Positions 26,040 through 34,204 of a DNA stretch of 34,204 bases are shown here, piece by piece. The stretch covers positions 1-34,204 of the forward strand of contig SXSU01000116.1 of assembly GCA_005793345.1 (NCBI GenBank), in the 5' to 3' direction. Under the pieces are notes generated by a model. That model had not been told where the DNA came from and searched no databases. It worked only from the letters and a program-made list of their open reading frames with translations. How positions within the stretch are numbered: position 1 is the stretch's first letter; the number at the start of each line of letters is the position of its first letter. The stretch comes from Bdellovibrionales bacterium. GTDB taxonomy: Bacteria > Bdellovibrionota > Bdellovibrionia > Bdellovibrionales > Bdellovibrionaceae. A program made the position numbers and the translations under genes.

Positions 26040-26650
26040 TATCAATTTTAAACTACGGTGTTGGAAATATTAAAGCATTTGCAAGTGTCTTTACTAGGCT
26101 TAATGTATCTTTTAATATTGTTAATAATAAGTATGATTTAATTAAATCCAAAAAAATTCTTTTTCCTGGTGTTGGGTCGTTTGACAATGCTATGAATCTA
26201 CTTAATTTATCAGGTTTGAGGGATGATTTAGAAGATTTAGTTATAAATAAGGAAGTTCCAATTCTAGGTGTTTGCGTTGGTATGCAAATGTTTGCCCAAA
26301 AAAGCGATGAAGGCGAAATAAGTGGTTTAGGATGGATAAATGCTAGCGTTAAACAAATACAAGCTAATGATAAATTAATTGTACCGCACATGGGTTGGAA
26401 TAACATGAATATAAATAGCAGTCATTTTATTGTTGATAGTCTCTCAAACGATTCTTTTTTTTATTATTTACACTCTTATTATTTTGATTGTTTTGATAAA
26501 AAAGAATCAATTTGCACCACAGTTTATGGAACTGCATTTGATTCAATCGTTTGTAAAAAAAATATTATCGGTGTTCAGTTTCATCCTGAAAAAAGTCATA
26601 GCACTGGTTTAACACTTCTTAATAATTTTTCGAAATTAAGTATATGTTAA
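26036..26650 (+). CDS. wbuY: HisH-like glutamine amidotransferase subunit
   Basis: A 204-residue class I glutaminase of the HisH family with catalytic C80 (GVCVGMQ), H183 and E185 (QFHPEKS). It produces ammonia for the HisF-like partner and the PP-loop amidotransferase. This is not a histidine biosynthesis gene by context: no other his gene is present, and it is locked between the amidotransferase (4-base overlap) and the HisF-like gene (7-base overlap). Confidence 0.87.
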   Translation: MISILNYGVGNIKAFASVFTRLNVSFNIVNNKYDLIKSKKILFPGVGSFDNAMNLLNLSGLRDDLEDLVINKEVPILGVCVGMQMFAQKSDEGEISGLGWINASVKQIQANDKLIVPHMGWNNMNINSSHFIVDSLSNDSFFYYLHSYYFDCFDKKESICTTVYGTAFDSIVCKKNIIGVQFHPEKSHSTGLTLLNNFSKLSIC

Positions 26651-27405
26651 GACCAAGAATTATTCCCTGTTTATTAATAAAAGACGGGGGGCTAGTAAAA
26701 ACTGTAAATTTCACTGATCCAAAATATGTTGGAGATCCTATTAATGTGGTGAAAATCCTTAATGAAAAAGAAGTAGATGAATTAATTGTCTTGGATATTT
26801 CTTCCACTACTAATGCAAAATCATTAAATTATCAATTAATAGAAAATATTGCTGCTGAATGTAGAATGCCTTTGTGTTATGGAGGTGGAATTTCAAATGT
26901 AGAACAAATAAAAAGACTAATCAGTTTAGGTGTTGAAAAAGTTTCTATTAGTTCAGCAATTTTTGATGATGATAAATTTTTGATTGAAGCTTCTAAAATT
27001 GTTGGTAATCAGAGTATAGCAGTAGTTTTAGATGTTAGATATATAAATAATGACTATTATATTTTCGTGGGTAATGGCCAAAAAAATACTGGAATTCAAT
27101 TGTTTGATTTCATAAATAAATTACAAAATATTGGTATTGGAGAACTAGTAATCAACTCTGTTGATCGTGATGGAACAATGTTAGGTTATGATTTCAATTT
27201 GATACATAAAGTGAAATCACAAATTAATATTCCCTTAACAGTAATTGGAGGGGCTAGCAGTCATGATAATATTCATGAGTTATTCAAGAAATTTGGTCAA
27301 ATTGGCGCTGGTGTAGGTAGTTTATTTGTATTTAAAGGAAAGTATAAAGCTGTTCTCGTAAATTATCCCACAGGAATTGAAAAACTTCAAATCTTAAAAT
27401 TTTGA
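26644..27405 (+). CDS. wbuZ: HisF-like ammonia-channel subunit of acetamidino synthesis
   Basis: A 253-residue TIM barrel of the HisF family. The first strand reads IIPCLLIKDGGLVKT, where true HisF has CLDV; the general-acid aspartate at position 11 is thus leucine (L11), so cyclase activity for imidazole formation is not expected. The later VVLDVRY and INSVDRDGTMLGYD strands are kept. This substitution is typical of the HisF2/WbuZ/AglZ group, which passes ammonia from the HisH-like glutaminase to the sugar amidotransferase. It overlaps the HisH-like gene by seven bases. Confidence 0.87.
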   Translation: MLRPRIIPCLLIKDGGLVKTVNFTDPKYVGDPINVVKILNEKEVDELIVLDISSTTNAKSLNYQLIENIAAECRMPLCYGGGISNVEQIKRLISLGVEKVSISSAIFDDDKFLIEASKIVGNQSIAVVLDVRYINNDYYIFVGNGQKNTGIQLFDFINKLQNIGIGELVINSVDRDGTMLGYDFNLIHKVKSQINIPLTVIGGASSHDNIHELFKKFGQIGAGVGSLFVFKGKYKAVLVNYPTGIEKLQILKF

Positions 27406-27411
27406 TTTATT

Positions 27412-28437
27412 ATGAAAGAAAACTTTAAAAAAGAAATTTTACTTGTTACTGGTGGTACTGGTTCATTTGGAAACGCTTTTATTGATCATGCTTTAAAGCA
27501 TGACCTTTTTGGAGAAATTAGAATTTTTAGTAGAGATGAAAAGAAGCAGCATGATATGCGTGTTAAGTATAATTCAGATAAACTAAAATTTTATATTGGA
27601 GATGTTAGGGATTACAATAGTATTGAAGTAGCAACAAGAGGTGTTGATTTCTTGTTTTGTGCGGCTGCATTGAAGCAGGTTCCATCATGTGAATTTTTCC
27701 CAATGGAAGCGGTAAAAACTAATATAATTGGGACTGATAATACAATAAGAGCAGCAATTCTTAACAATGTAAAAAAAGTAGTTGTACTAAGTACCGACAA
27801 GGCTGTTTATCCTGTTAATGCGATGGGTATGAGCAAAGCTTTAATGGAGAAAACAGCACTTTCATATCCAAAACATGGAAATAGTAATACTGTAATATCT
27901 ATTACAAGATATGGAAACGTGATGGCTTCAAGAGGGTCAGTTATTCCGCATTTTATAAATCAAATCATAGAAAAACAGCCACTTACAATTACTGATCCTA
28001 ACATGACTAGGTTTATCATGTCATTAGAGGAGTCTGTATATTTAGTTTTACATGCATTTTCGCAAGATATCAGTGGAGCAATTTATGTACAAAAATCTCC
28101 ATCTACCAAAATAATTCAAATTGCCAATGTTTTAAAAAAAATATTTAATTCAAATAGTGAAGTTAAAATTATAGGAACAAGACATGGTGAAAAAAGAAAT
28201 GAATCACTAGTGAGTAAGGAAGAAATCATTAGATCTGTTGATCAAGGCACTTATTATTGTATACTTCCAGACAAGCGCGATTTAAATTATGATAAATATT
28301 TTGAAAAAGGCGTTCAACAACTAACTATGGTTGAAGACTATAATAGTGATAATACAATAAATTTGACTGACCTTGAACTTGAGCAGACGTTACTAAAATT
28401 AGACTATATAAAAAATCACAAATTTTTTAATCGCTAA
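27412..28437 (+). CDS. fnlA: UDP-GlcNAc 4,6-dehydratase/5-epimerase (FnlA/CapE/WbjB type)
   Basis: A 341-residue extended SDR. The NAD loop is TGGTGSFG (13-20), then IFSRDEKKQHDM, catalytic TDK at 128-130 and M138xxxK142 (MGMSK). Methionine in place of the SDR tyrosine is the mark of FnlA/CapE/WbjB inverting dehydratases and separates them from PseB, which keeps Tyr. The product is UDP-2-acetamido-2,6-dideoxy-beta-L-4-ulose and its epimers, precursors of L-FucNAc or L-QuiNAc. PseC needs the same beta-L-arabino 4-keto sugar, so this gene might also feed the pseudaminate branch, since no pseB is seen. Six bases separate it from the HisF-like gene. Confidence 0.9.
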   Translation: MKENFKKEILLVTGGTGSFGNAFIDHALKHDLFGEIRIFSRDEKKQHDMRVKYNSDKLKFYIGDVRDYNSIEVATRGVDFLFCAAALKQVPSCEFFPMEAVKTNIIGTDNTIRAAILNNVKKVVVLSTDKAVYPVNAMGMSKALMEKTALSYPKHGNSNTVISITRYGNVMASRGSVIPHFINQIIEKQPLTITDPNMTRFIMSLEESVYLVLHAFSQDISGAIYVQKSPSTKIIQIANVLKKIFNSNSEVKIIGTRHGEKRNESLVSKEEIIRSVDQGTYYCILPDKRDLNYDKYFEKGVQQLTMVEDYNSDNTINLTDLELEQTLLKLDYIKNHKFFNR

Positions 28438-29312
28438 TGAGAATTTTGATATTAGGAGCAAACGGCATTCTAGGACATACGCTTTTTTTGTATATTAAAA
28501 ATAATTTTCGTGATGTCGAACTACTTGGCTTATGTGGAAAAAAATTGGAAGGTACTAATTTCAAGAATGAACATATTTCAAATTTGGTTGAAATAGATTT
28601 ACTCAACTTCGAAAGTATAGATAATCTTATAAGAAAGTTCAATCCTGATTTTGTTATTAATTGCTCAGTTAAAAAACATTTATCTAACTCAGATTATAAA
28701 ATAATTGATAGTATTTACATAAACTCTATTTTACCTCATAAAATCTCTAATCTAGCATTCATAAATGATTTTAAGTTTATACATATTTCTACCGATAGTG
28801 TTTTTGGGAATTTTGGAAAAAATAAGCATGAGGAATCTGAATTAATTGTTCAAGACCTTTATTCTGCTTCAAAGGCTCTTGGCGAACCAATAAATCTTTC
28901 TACAATTGTACTCAGAACTTCTTTAATTGGTCATAGTTTAACTGGTGATACTGGTCTTTTAGATTGGGCTATGCGTCAAAATATAATTTCTGGATACGAT
29001 AATCATATTTTCGCTGGTTTAACATCACTTGAATTATCGAAAATCATTTGTTTAGTTATTTTTTCATATAAATTTAACTCAGGCACATATCATATTTCTG
29101 GAAAATCTATTTCAAAATACGAATTAATTAAATTGATAGTTCAAATATATAATTTAAATATTAATCTAATTAAAGAAAAAAGTGGAACTGTTGATAGATC
29201 ATTATCTTCTGATAAATTTCAAAATCAATTTAATTATAATCCGTCTGATTGGGTTACTTTATTAAATGAACTCAAATTATTCAAAACACAAAACAAAGTT
29301 TTATATGGCTAA
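28437..29312 (+). CDS. RmlD/WbvR-like 4-keto sugar reductase
   Basis: A 291-residue extended SDR beginning ILILGANGILGHTL, with FIHISTDSVFG and catalytic YSASK. It resembles dTDP-4-dehydrorhamnose reductase and the WbvR reductase for UDP-L-RhaNAc. It sits where fnlB/capF would be but lacks the C-terminal cupin-like domain of those ~370-residue bifunctional enzymes. This favours the L-rhamno to L-quinovosamine branch over L-FucNAc, or a modified route involving the methyltransferase that follows. ATG overlaps the fnlA stop by one base (TAATG). Confidence 0.8.
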   Translation: MRILILGANGILGHTLFLYIKNNFRDVELLGLCGKKLEGTNFKNEHISNLVEIDLLNFESIDNLIRKFNPDFVINCSVKKHLSNSDYKIIDSIYINSILPHKISNLAFINDFKFIHISTDSVFGNFGKNKHEESELIVQDLYSASKALGEPINLSTIVLRTSLIGHSLTGDTGLLDWAMRQNIISGYDNHIFAGLTSLELSKIICLVIFSYKFNSGTYHISGKSISKYELIKLIVQIYNLNINLIKEKSGTVDRSLSSDKFQNQFNYNPSDWVTLLNELKLFKTQNKVLYG

Positions 29313-30567
29313 TTCTTCAAATTGTAAACATTTAGTTAAATGCAGATTTTGTGATTCACGGGATCTAAAAATTGCCTTAGATTTAGGAATTATGCCACTT
29401 GCTGGTGGATTTTTAAAAAAAGAAGACCTTTCAAATGAATATTTTTTCCCACTTGAATTGCAGTTTTGTGTTAATTGTTATCTAGTTCAGGTTTCTTGTG
29501 TTCCTGATCCGAAAATACTATTTAATGAAAAGTATTTTTTTCATTCATCAAGTACTTATTCTTTGGTAGAGCACTTTGCAAAGTATGCAGATGTAATATA
29601 TAATCGCTATCTGCATAGCAAACATCGCCCACAGGTTTTAGAAATTGGTTGTAATGACGGGGTGCTTTTAAATCCACTTTCCAAACTTGGGTGTAAAGTT
29701 ATTGGTGTTGATCCATCGTCAAGTGTCACTCAAAAAATTAATATACCTGATTCGATAATCAAGAATAATTTTTTTACCGAAGAACTTTCGAATGAAATAT
29801 TTTTAGAAACAGGTAAGATTGATGCTATTACAGCAAATTTTTCATTTGCTCACATAGATAATATGCATGATGTAATGAAGGGAATTGTAAAATTAATTAA
29901 AGATGATGGAATTTTTATTTTCGAATTATATTATCTAAAAACCATTATTGAAGAGATGAATTACGATATGATATATCATGAGCACATGAGTTATTATTCG
30001 TTGATGACTTTAAGGATATTTTTATCTAAATATGGTATGGATATTTTTGATATTGAGTATTTCCCTCGAATTAGGTCTGGAGCGTTACGAGTTCATTCTA
30101 AGCTAATAACTAATAATAAATTTACTCCATCTGAAAGTTTTTTGAAACTATATGAATCTGAAATTCAACTTGGATTAAATACAATTAATCCTTTTATAGA
30201 TTATTCAAATAAAATTAAGAAAACTAAAAATGACCTTTTGGATTTAATTATTACTTTAAAAACTCAAGGTAAAATAATAGTTGGTTATGGCGCTTCAGGT
30301 AGGAGTACTGTTATTATGAATTACTGTGGTATTAATCAAAATCATATTGATTATATTGTTGATGATGCAGTAGAAAAGCAAGGATATTTAACACCAGGTA
30401 ATCATATTGAAATTATGACATGGGAACAAATGACTGAAAAATGTACACCAGACTACGTAATTCTATTTGCATGGTCATTTATAGATGAAGTGTTAAATAA
30501 AAGAAATGAATTTAGATTAGCTGGCGGTAAGTTTATTTTGCCTTTACCCACAGTACAAATTTTATAA
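29305..30567 (+). CDS. NDP-sugar C-methyltransferase with zinc-binding N-terminus
   Basis: The ATG at 29305 gives 420 residues and overlaps the previous stop by eight bases; an earlier ATG at 29266 would overlap by 47 and is less likely. Cysteines C13, C16, C55 and C58 form the zinc site of the TylC3/NovU/TcaB9 family. The AdoMet motif is VLEIGCNDGVLLNPL, and YHEHMSYYS (224-232) carries the conserved Tyr/Glu/His active-site motif. The C-terminal third has VGYGASGRSTV and IDYIVDD, also typical. These enzymes methylate the carbon next to a 4-keto group in NDP-4-keto-6-deoxy sugars. Its place between the reductase and the 2-epimerase suggests a C-branched amino sugar, unusual for this cassette. 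Confidence 0.87.
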   Translation: MANSSNCKHLVKCRFCDSRDLKIALDLGIMPLAGGFLKKEDLSNEYFFPLELQFCVNCYLVQVSCVPDPKILFNEKYFFHSSSTYSLVEHFAKYADVIYNRYLHSKHRPQVLEIGCNDGVLLNPLSKLGCKVIGVDPSSSVTQKINIPDSIIKNNFFTEELSNEIFLETGKIDAITANFSFAHIDNMHDVMKGIVKLIKDDGIFIFELYYLKTIIEEMNYDMIYHEHMSYYSLMTLRIFLSKYGMDIFDIEYFPRIRSGALRVHSKLITNNKFTPSESFLKLYESEIQLGLNTINPFIDYSNKIKKTKNDLLDLIITLKTQGKIIVGYGASGRSTVIMNYCGINQNHIDYIVDDAVEKQGYLTPGNHIEIMTWEQMTEKCTPDYVILFAWSFIDEVLNKRNEFRLAGGKFILPLPTVQIL

Positions 30568-30586
30568 TTAATAAATAGAATATATA

Positions 30587-31672
30587 ATGAAAAAAGTAAT
30601 GACAATTTTTGGTACTAGGCCTGAAATGATTAAGATGTGGTCAGTATTGAAGGCTTTAGATAATTCCAATTTTAAGCACATAATGGTGCATACTGGTCAA
30701 AATTATACGCCAGAATTAAAAGATTTCTTTTTTAGAGATTTATGTTTAAGGGAGCCAGATTATTATCTTAATATTGACGTTTCAAGTTATGGTAAAGAAG
30801 TGGCAGATGTAGTAAGCAAAAGTGATGAAATTTTTGAAATTGAAAAACCAGATGCATTAATTATTCTAGGGGATACCTATAGTGGATTATCCGTTCTGCC
30901 TGCGAAAAACCGAGGAATAAAAATTTTTCATATGGAAGCCGGTTTGAGGGCTTGGGATAAAAGAATGCCAGAGCAAACAAATAGAAGACTCATAGATCAT
31001 ATTTCAGACATTCTTTTACCATTTAATCATTATCACAGAGAAAATTTAATTCGAGAAGATATTCATCCTTCTAAAATAATTGTTTCTGGAAATCCTACTT
31101 TTGAAGTAATGCGTGCTTTTCAGACCGAAATTGATAATAGTTCTATATTATCTGAGTTAAACTTAAAAGAAAAGAGATATATTTTAGTCACAGCTCATCG
31201 TAAGGAAAATGTTGACAATCCACTTACATTTCAAAAGATATTAGATGGACTTGACTTAATAGCTGAAAAATTTGGAGTTCAGATTATATATCCTATGCAT
31301 CCTAGAACAATGAGTAAAATTGCTAATTTTAGAATTAGTGAAAATATTAGAGTTATGAAACCATTAGGATTTTATGATTTTAACAATTTATCTAAAAATG
31401 CACTGTGTCTTGTTTCTGATTCTGGAACATCTGCAGAAGAAGGCTTATTTTACAAAGTTCCTTGTGTTTCCGTAAGACAAACAACAGAAAGGTATGAAAC
31501 TGTAGAGGCAGGAGCTCATATAATTGCGGGTATTGAACCGCAAAATATTTGTGATTCTGTCGAAACAATTTTATCACAAGAATTTCTTGCACGTTATGAT
31601 TTCAATGATGATTTTAGTTCATCTAATGTTGTTATAAATGCTTTAAGAAGTAACATTACAAATTACTTTTAA
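30587..31672 (+). CDS. fnlC: UDP-N-acetyl-L-hexosamine C2-epimerase (FnlC/WbjD/WbvD type)
   Basis: A 361-residue non-hydrolysing UDP-GlcNAc-2-epimerase family protein. TIFGTRPEMIKMWSV at the N-terminus, VHTGQN, LGDTYSGL, HMEAGLRAWDKRMPEQTNR, VTAHRKENVDN, YPMHPRT and SDSGTSAEEG are all present. The ...LRAWDKRMPEQTNR version with WSV is the FnlC/WbjD group, which flips C2 of UDP-L-6-deoxy-HexNAc. With the cupin-less reductase the expected product is UDP-L-QuiNAc or, after methylation, a branched analogue. Its stop directly abuts the TTG start of the next gene. Confidence 0.9.
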   Translation: MKKVMTIFGTRPEMIKMWSVLKALDNSNFKHIMVHTGQNYTPELKDFFFRDLCLREPDYYLNIDVSSYGKEVADVVSKSDEIFEIEKPDALIILGDTYSGLSVLPAKNRGIKIFHMEAGLRAWDKRMPEQTNRRLIDHISDILLPFNHYHRENLIREDIHPSKIIVSGNPTFEVMRAFQTEIDNSSILSELNLKEKRYILVTAHRKENVDNPLTFQKILDGLDLIAEKFGVQIIYPMHPRTMSKIANFRISENIRVMKPLGFYDFNNLSKNALCLVSDSGTSAEEGLFYKVPCVSVRQTTERYETVEAGAHIIAGIEPQNICDSVETILSQEFLARYDFNDDFSSSNVVINALRSNITNYF

Positions 31673-32884
31673 TTGAAAATATTTCTTATAGTGGTATATT
31701 ACATGCCAAGTACAAAGTCATCTGCTAAATTAATGTATGACTTAGGACAGGACTTATTGTTAAAAGGTCATGAAGTTTCTATTATAACTGTATGTGAAGA
31801 TATTGATGAAAAAATTCAAATCTCAATTGAAGATGGCGTAAATGTTGTACGAGTTAAATCTGGAAAAATAGATGGTGCAAACAGATATATTAGAGCATTA
31901 AATGAATTTAGACTTTCTTCTAACATTTGGAAAAATGGGAAAGATTTTTTCAATAACAATACTTGCGATCTAGTGATTTGGTATTCTCCATCAATATTTT
32001 TTGGCTCTTTAATCAAAAAAATTAAAATGAAAAATAATTGTTTTTCATATTTAATTCTTCGAGATATATTTCCGCAATGGGCCCTAGATACTGGTATATT
32101 GAAAAAAGGAATAATATTTAATTTCTTTAAAAAAGTAGAGATTGTCCAATATGAAAATGCTGATATAATTGGTGTACAATCACCTGATAATTTACTATAT
32201 TTTAAAAATAGTAATCTGTATGATAAATATAAAATTGAAGTTTTATATAATTGGACAAGTTTAGTCAATACAGAGAATTTGAAAACTGATTTCAGGTTAA
32301 AATTGGGATTACAGAATAAAGTAGTTTTCTTTTATGGTGGTAATATAGGACAGGCTCAAGATCTTCAAAATATAATAAGACTTGCATCTCGAATTCAAAA
32401 TGAGACAAGTGCACATTTTTTAATTGTTGGTGACGGAACTGAATCTATAAAGTTGAAAAAAATAATTTCAGAACTCCAGTTAAAGAATATTTCAATTTTA
32501 AAATCAGTTGATCAATCGACGTATTTCGCTATGTTATCAGAATTTGATGTTGGTTTAATATCACTCGAAAGGAATTTTCGTACCTCTAATTTTCCGGGAA
32601 AAATGTTGGGTTACATGCAATATTCAAAGCCAATCCTTGCAAGTATTAACCCTGGTAATGACCTTAAGAAAATTTTGTTAGATAATAACGCTGGATTAGT
32701 AAGTATAAATGGCGATGACGACCTGCTTGTCAAAAACTGTTTATATTTAATTCAAAATCCAGATGCTAGAAATAAAATTGGCAATAATGGGTATAATTTA
32801 CTCAAAAATATTTTTTCAGTGAATAAAGCATCTTCGCAAATATTAGGTCATTTTAAACATACTGATTATTTATGCTTGGAATAA
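31673..32884 (+). CDS. wbuB: WbuB-like GT4 glycosyltransferase
   Basis: A 403-residue GT-B enzyme of the WbuB group, known as the transferase that adds L-FucNAc-type sugars. VVYYMPSTKSSAKLMYDL, LILRDIFPQWALDTGIL, VIGVQSP, FFYGGNIGQAQDL and SNFPGKMLGYMQYSKPILA are visible. Starts at TTG 31673, which follows the preceding stop without a gap (TAATTG). By context it transfers the amidinated L-amino sugar to the lipid-linked repeat. Its end overlaps the next gene by 13 bases. Confidence 0.85.
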   Translation: MKIFLIVVYYMPSTKSSAKLMYDLGQDLLLKGHEVSIITVCEDIDEKIQISIEDGVNVVRVKSGKIDGANRYIRALNEFRLSSNIWKNGKDFFNNNTCDLVIWYSPSIFFGSLIKKIKMKNNCFSYLILRDIFPQWALDTGILKKGIIFNFFKKVEIVQYENADIIGVQSPDNLLYFKNSNLYDKYKIEVLYNWTSLVNTENLKTDFRLKLGLQNKVVFFYGGNIGQAQDLQNIIRLASRIQNETSAHFLIVGDGTESIKLKKIISELQLKNISILKSVDQSTYFAMLSEFDVGLISLERNFRTSNFPGKMLGYMQYSKPILASINPGNDLKKILLDNNAGLVSINGDDDLLVKNCLYLIQNPDARNKIGNNGYNLLKNIFSVNKASSQILGHFKHTDYLCLE

Positions 32885-33774
32885 TCACAGGGAGTTCCGG
32901 ATTTGTTGGTCATAATATACTCACTAGTCATTATTTTCAAGATAAATTTTCTTTTATCTGTTATAAACGAAACACGATATTGTCAGATATTGAATCATTC
33001 GAATCTTGTAAATTTATATTGCATTTAGCGGGGAAGGCGCATGATTTTAAAAACAATTCTAATCCACAATCATACTATGATGCAAATACTTCTCTTACTA
33101 TAAATTTATTTGATCAATTTTTAGCTTCAAATGTTGAAGTATTCATTTATATGAGTTCCGTAAAAGCAGTTGCTGATGATTTAAATATGGAATTAGTTGA
33201 AGATTTCACTCCAAAGCCAGTAACTGATTATGGTAAAAGTAAGCTTTATGCAGAACAGTACATTCTTTCAAAATCTATTCCAAAATGTAAGCGTGTATAT
33301 ATCTTACGTCCATGTATGATACATGGGGTTGGTAATAAAGGAAATTTGAATTTATTATATCGGATTGTTGCTAAAGGGTTTCCTTGGCCATTAGGTTCAT
33401 TCGATAATAAACGATCATTTTGTAGTATTCAAAACCTTTGTTTTATAATTAAAGAATTAATTGAAAATGATCAAATTGCATCTGGAGTATATAATATTGC
33501 AGACGATAATCCAATTTCTACTAATGATCTAGTTAAATTGATTTCCCAAACACTAGAAAAAAAACTGATTATTTGGAATATCCCTAAGAAATTAGTTTTA
33601 CGTCTGTTTCAATTAGGGGATTTATTGAAATTACCTTTTAACACTGAAAGATTAAATAAACTGACTGAAACATACATTGTATCTAATGATAAAATAAAAA
33701 ATGCAATCAATAAACCCCTTCCAGTTGATTCAAGGGAAGGCTTAACAAAATCATTTCAATCATTTAAACATTAA
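32872..33774 (+). CDS. WbpV-like NDP-sugar 4-keto reductase/epimerase
   Basis: A 300-residue extended SDR with an NAD loop GSSGFVGH (7-14), HLAGKAH, YMSSVKAV and catalytic Y120/K124 (YGKSK). This resembles WbpV and related UDP-QuiNAc-forming reductases, which reduce a UDP-4-keto-6-deoxy-GlcNAc. Such genes usually lie next to a WbpL/WecA-type initiating transferase, but here the next gene is metK. A D-QuiNAc or D-FucNAc first sugar is therefore a reasonable inference. The matching WbpM-like dehydratase is not in the window. Confidence 0.75.
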   Translation: MLGIITGSSGFVGHNILTSHYFQDKFSFICYKRNTILSDIESFESCKFILHLAGKAHDFKNNSNPQSYYDANTSLTINLFDQFLASNVEVFIYMSSVKAVADDLNMELVEDFTPKPVTDYGKSKLYAEQYILSKSIPKCKRVYILRPCMIHGVGNKGNLNLLYRIVAKGFPWPLGSFDNKRSFCSIQNLCFIIKELIENDQIASGVYNIADDNPISTNDLVKLISQTLEKKLIIWNIPKKLVLRLFQLGDLLKLPFNTERLNKLTETYIVSNDKIKNAINKPLPVDSREGLTKSFQSFKH

Positions 33775-33828
33775 TAATATTTTAATTTATTTGCACTTTA
33801 ATAATAACATCTAAATATCCCAAAATTC

Positions 33829-34204
33829 ATGCCTTATTTATTTACTTCTGAGAGTGTTTCTGAAGGACATCCAGACAAAGTAGCGGATCAGATTTCTGAC
33901 GCCTTAATCGACAACTTTTTAGCATTTGATCCACAGTCAAAAGTGGCTTGCGAAACTTTAGTTACAACTGGTCAAGTAGTACTTGCTGGTGAAGTAAAAT
34001 CTAAAGCATATTTAGACGTTCAAGAAATTGCACGTGGTGTAATCAAGAAAATTGGCTACACGAAAAGTGAGTACATGTTTGAAGCAAATAGCTGTGGTAT
34101 TTTATCAGCTATTCACGAACAGTCTGCAGATATCAACCAAGGCGTTGATAGAAAAAAGAAAGAAGAGCAAGGTGCTGGTGATCAGGGTATGATGTTTGGT
34201 TATG
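33829..34204 (+). CDS. metK: S-adenosylmethionine synthetase (3' truncated by window end)
   Basis: The first 125 codons of methionine adenosyltransferase, starting at ATG 33829 and running off the right edge. The N-terminal [20 protein letters not shown], with the active-site His of GHPDK, plus [20 protein letters not shown] and the [11 protein letters not shown] hexapeptide-type motif are diagnostic. It catalyses ATP plus methionine to AdoMet. It is a housekeeping gene that marks the right border of the glycan locus. A 54-base gap separates it from the WbpV-like gene; an own promoter is likely but no clear consensus is seen. Confidence 0.97.
   Translation, partial: MPYLFTSESVSEGHPDKVADQISDALIDNFLAFDPQSKVACETLVTTGQVVLAGEVKSKAYLDVQEIARGVIKKIGYTKSEYMFEANSCGILSAIHEQSADINQGVDRKKKEEQGAGDQGMMFGY

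Noticed and set aside
26053..26406. 117-codon open frame on the minus strand
   Set aside because: It is antisense to the well-supported HisH-like gene with no recognisable domain; a shadow of the real frame.
26036..27405. Histidine biosynthesis genes hisH and hisF
   Set aside because: The HisF-like protein lacks the catalytic Asp at position 11 and both genes are coupled to a WbpG/WbuX-type amidotransferase, so a sugar amidination role is better supported.
27486..27503. 18-bp perfect palindrome TCATGCTTTAAAGCATGA
   Set aside because: It is inside the fnlA coding sequence, encodes conserved-looking residues and has no loop; probably chance in AT-rich DNA.
29266..29304. Upstream ATG for the C-methyltransferase
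   Set aside because: It gives a 47-base overlap with the reductase. ATG 29305 forms the ATGGCTAA overlap typical of this locus and lies just before the conserved Cys motif.
31816..32268. 150-codon open frame on the minus strand
   Set aside because: It lies opposite the WbuB-like transferase, has no family resemblance and no promoter or neighbours on that strand.
1..34204. CRISPR arrays, tRNA or rRNA genes, insertion sequences, phage genes
   Set aside because: No spaced direct repeats, no transposase or integrase-like proteins and no tRNA-like or rRNA-like sequence were noticed on reading through the window; no search tool was run.

Overview
This is a very AT-rich window. It holds one long, entirely plus-strand, tightly packed surface-glycan locus of about 33 kb, probably O-antigen or capsule, and it ends in the start of a housekeeping metK gene. 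Several things point to Bacteroidota (Bacteroidetes): the low GC content, the near absence of Shine-Dalgarno sequences, the use of TTG and GTG starts, the MetK N-terminus, and the protein families present (DUF4910 aminopeptidase and the PseH-like GNAT that goes with nonulosonic acid genes). A genus cannot be named from this sequence. Genes are separated by a few bases or overlap, so the locus probably works as one or a few long operons read from the leader before position 428.

Layout. (1) 1-111 is the tail of an unidentified gene, closed by a hairpin terminator at 118-141, followed by a gene-free leader. (2) 428-6888 is a pseudaminic-acid block: pseC, pseF, a pseH-like GNAT, an inserted gene pair, and pseI. 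The pair encodes a fused alpha/beta thiamine-diphosphate 2-oxoacid dehydrogenase (E1) and a hybrid protein with a lipoyl domain, a short E1/E3-binding-like domain and a PglD/NeuD-type left-handed beta-helix acyltransferase. It lies where pseG might be expected, and neither pseG nor a canonical pseB is visible. (3) 6893-15800 is an acyl-assembly block: AAC(3)-type N-acyltransferase, two acyl carrier proteins, a ketoreductase, a metallo-beta-lactamase-fold hydrolase, KAS III, a methyltransferase, a MaoC-FabG fusion, an FkbH-like protein and an acyl-AMP ligase. It probably builds an unusual acyl group for an amino sugar. (4) 15802-24891 is the assembly machinery: DUF4910 aminopeptidase, a QHG/HP-motif transferase that may add the nonulosonic acid, Wzx flippase, FkbM-like protein, GT4, Wzy polymerase and two GT2 enzymes. 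(5) 24888-32884 is a cassette ordered like wbuXYZ-fnlABC-wbuB (amidotransferase, HisH-like, HisF-like, 4,6-dehydratase/5-epimerase, reductase, C-methyltransferase, 2-epimerase, glycosyltransferase). It would make and transfer an acetamidino-6-deoxy-L-hexosamine, here with an extra C-methyltransferase. (6) 32872-33774 is a WbpV-like reductase, then metK.

The inferred glycan is a Wzx/Wzy-dependent repeat with a pseudaminic-type acid carrying uncommon N-acyl groups and an amidinated, possibly C-branched, L-amino sugar. The most novel element is the E1 plus lipoyl-acyltransferase pair. It suggests that an acyl group is made by oxidative decarboxylation of a 2-oxoacid and passed from a lipoyl arm straight to a sugar amine, bypassing free acyl-CoA.
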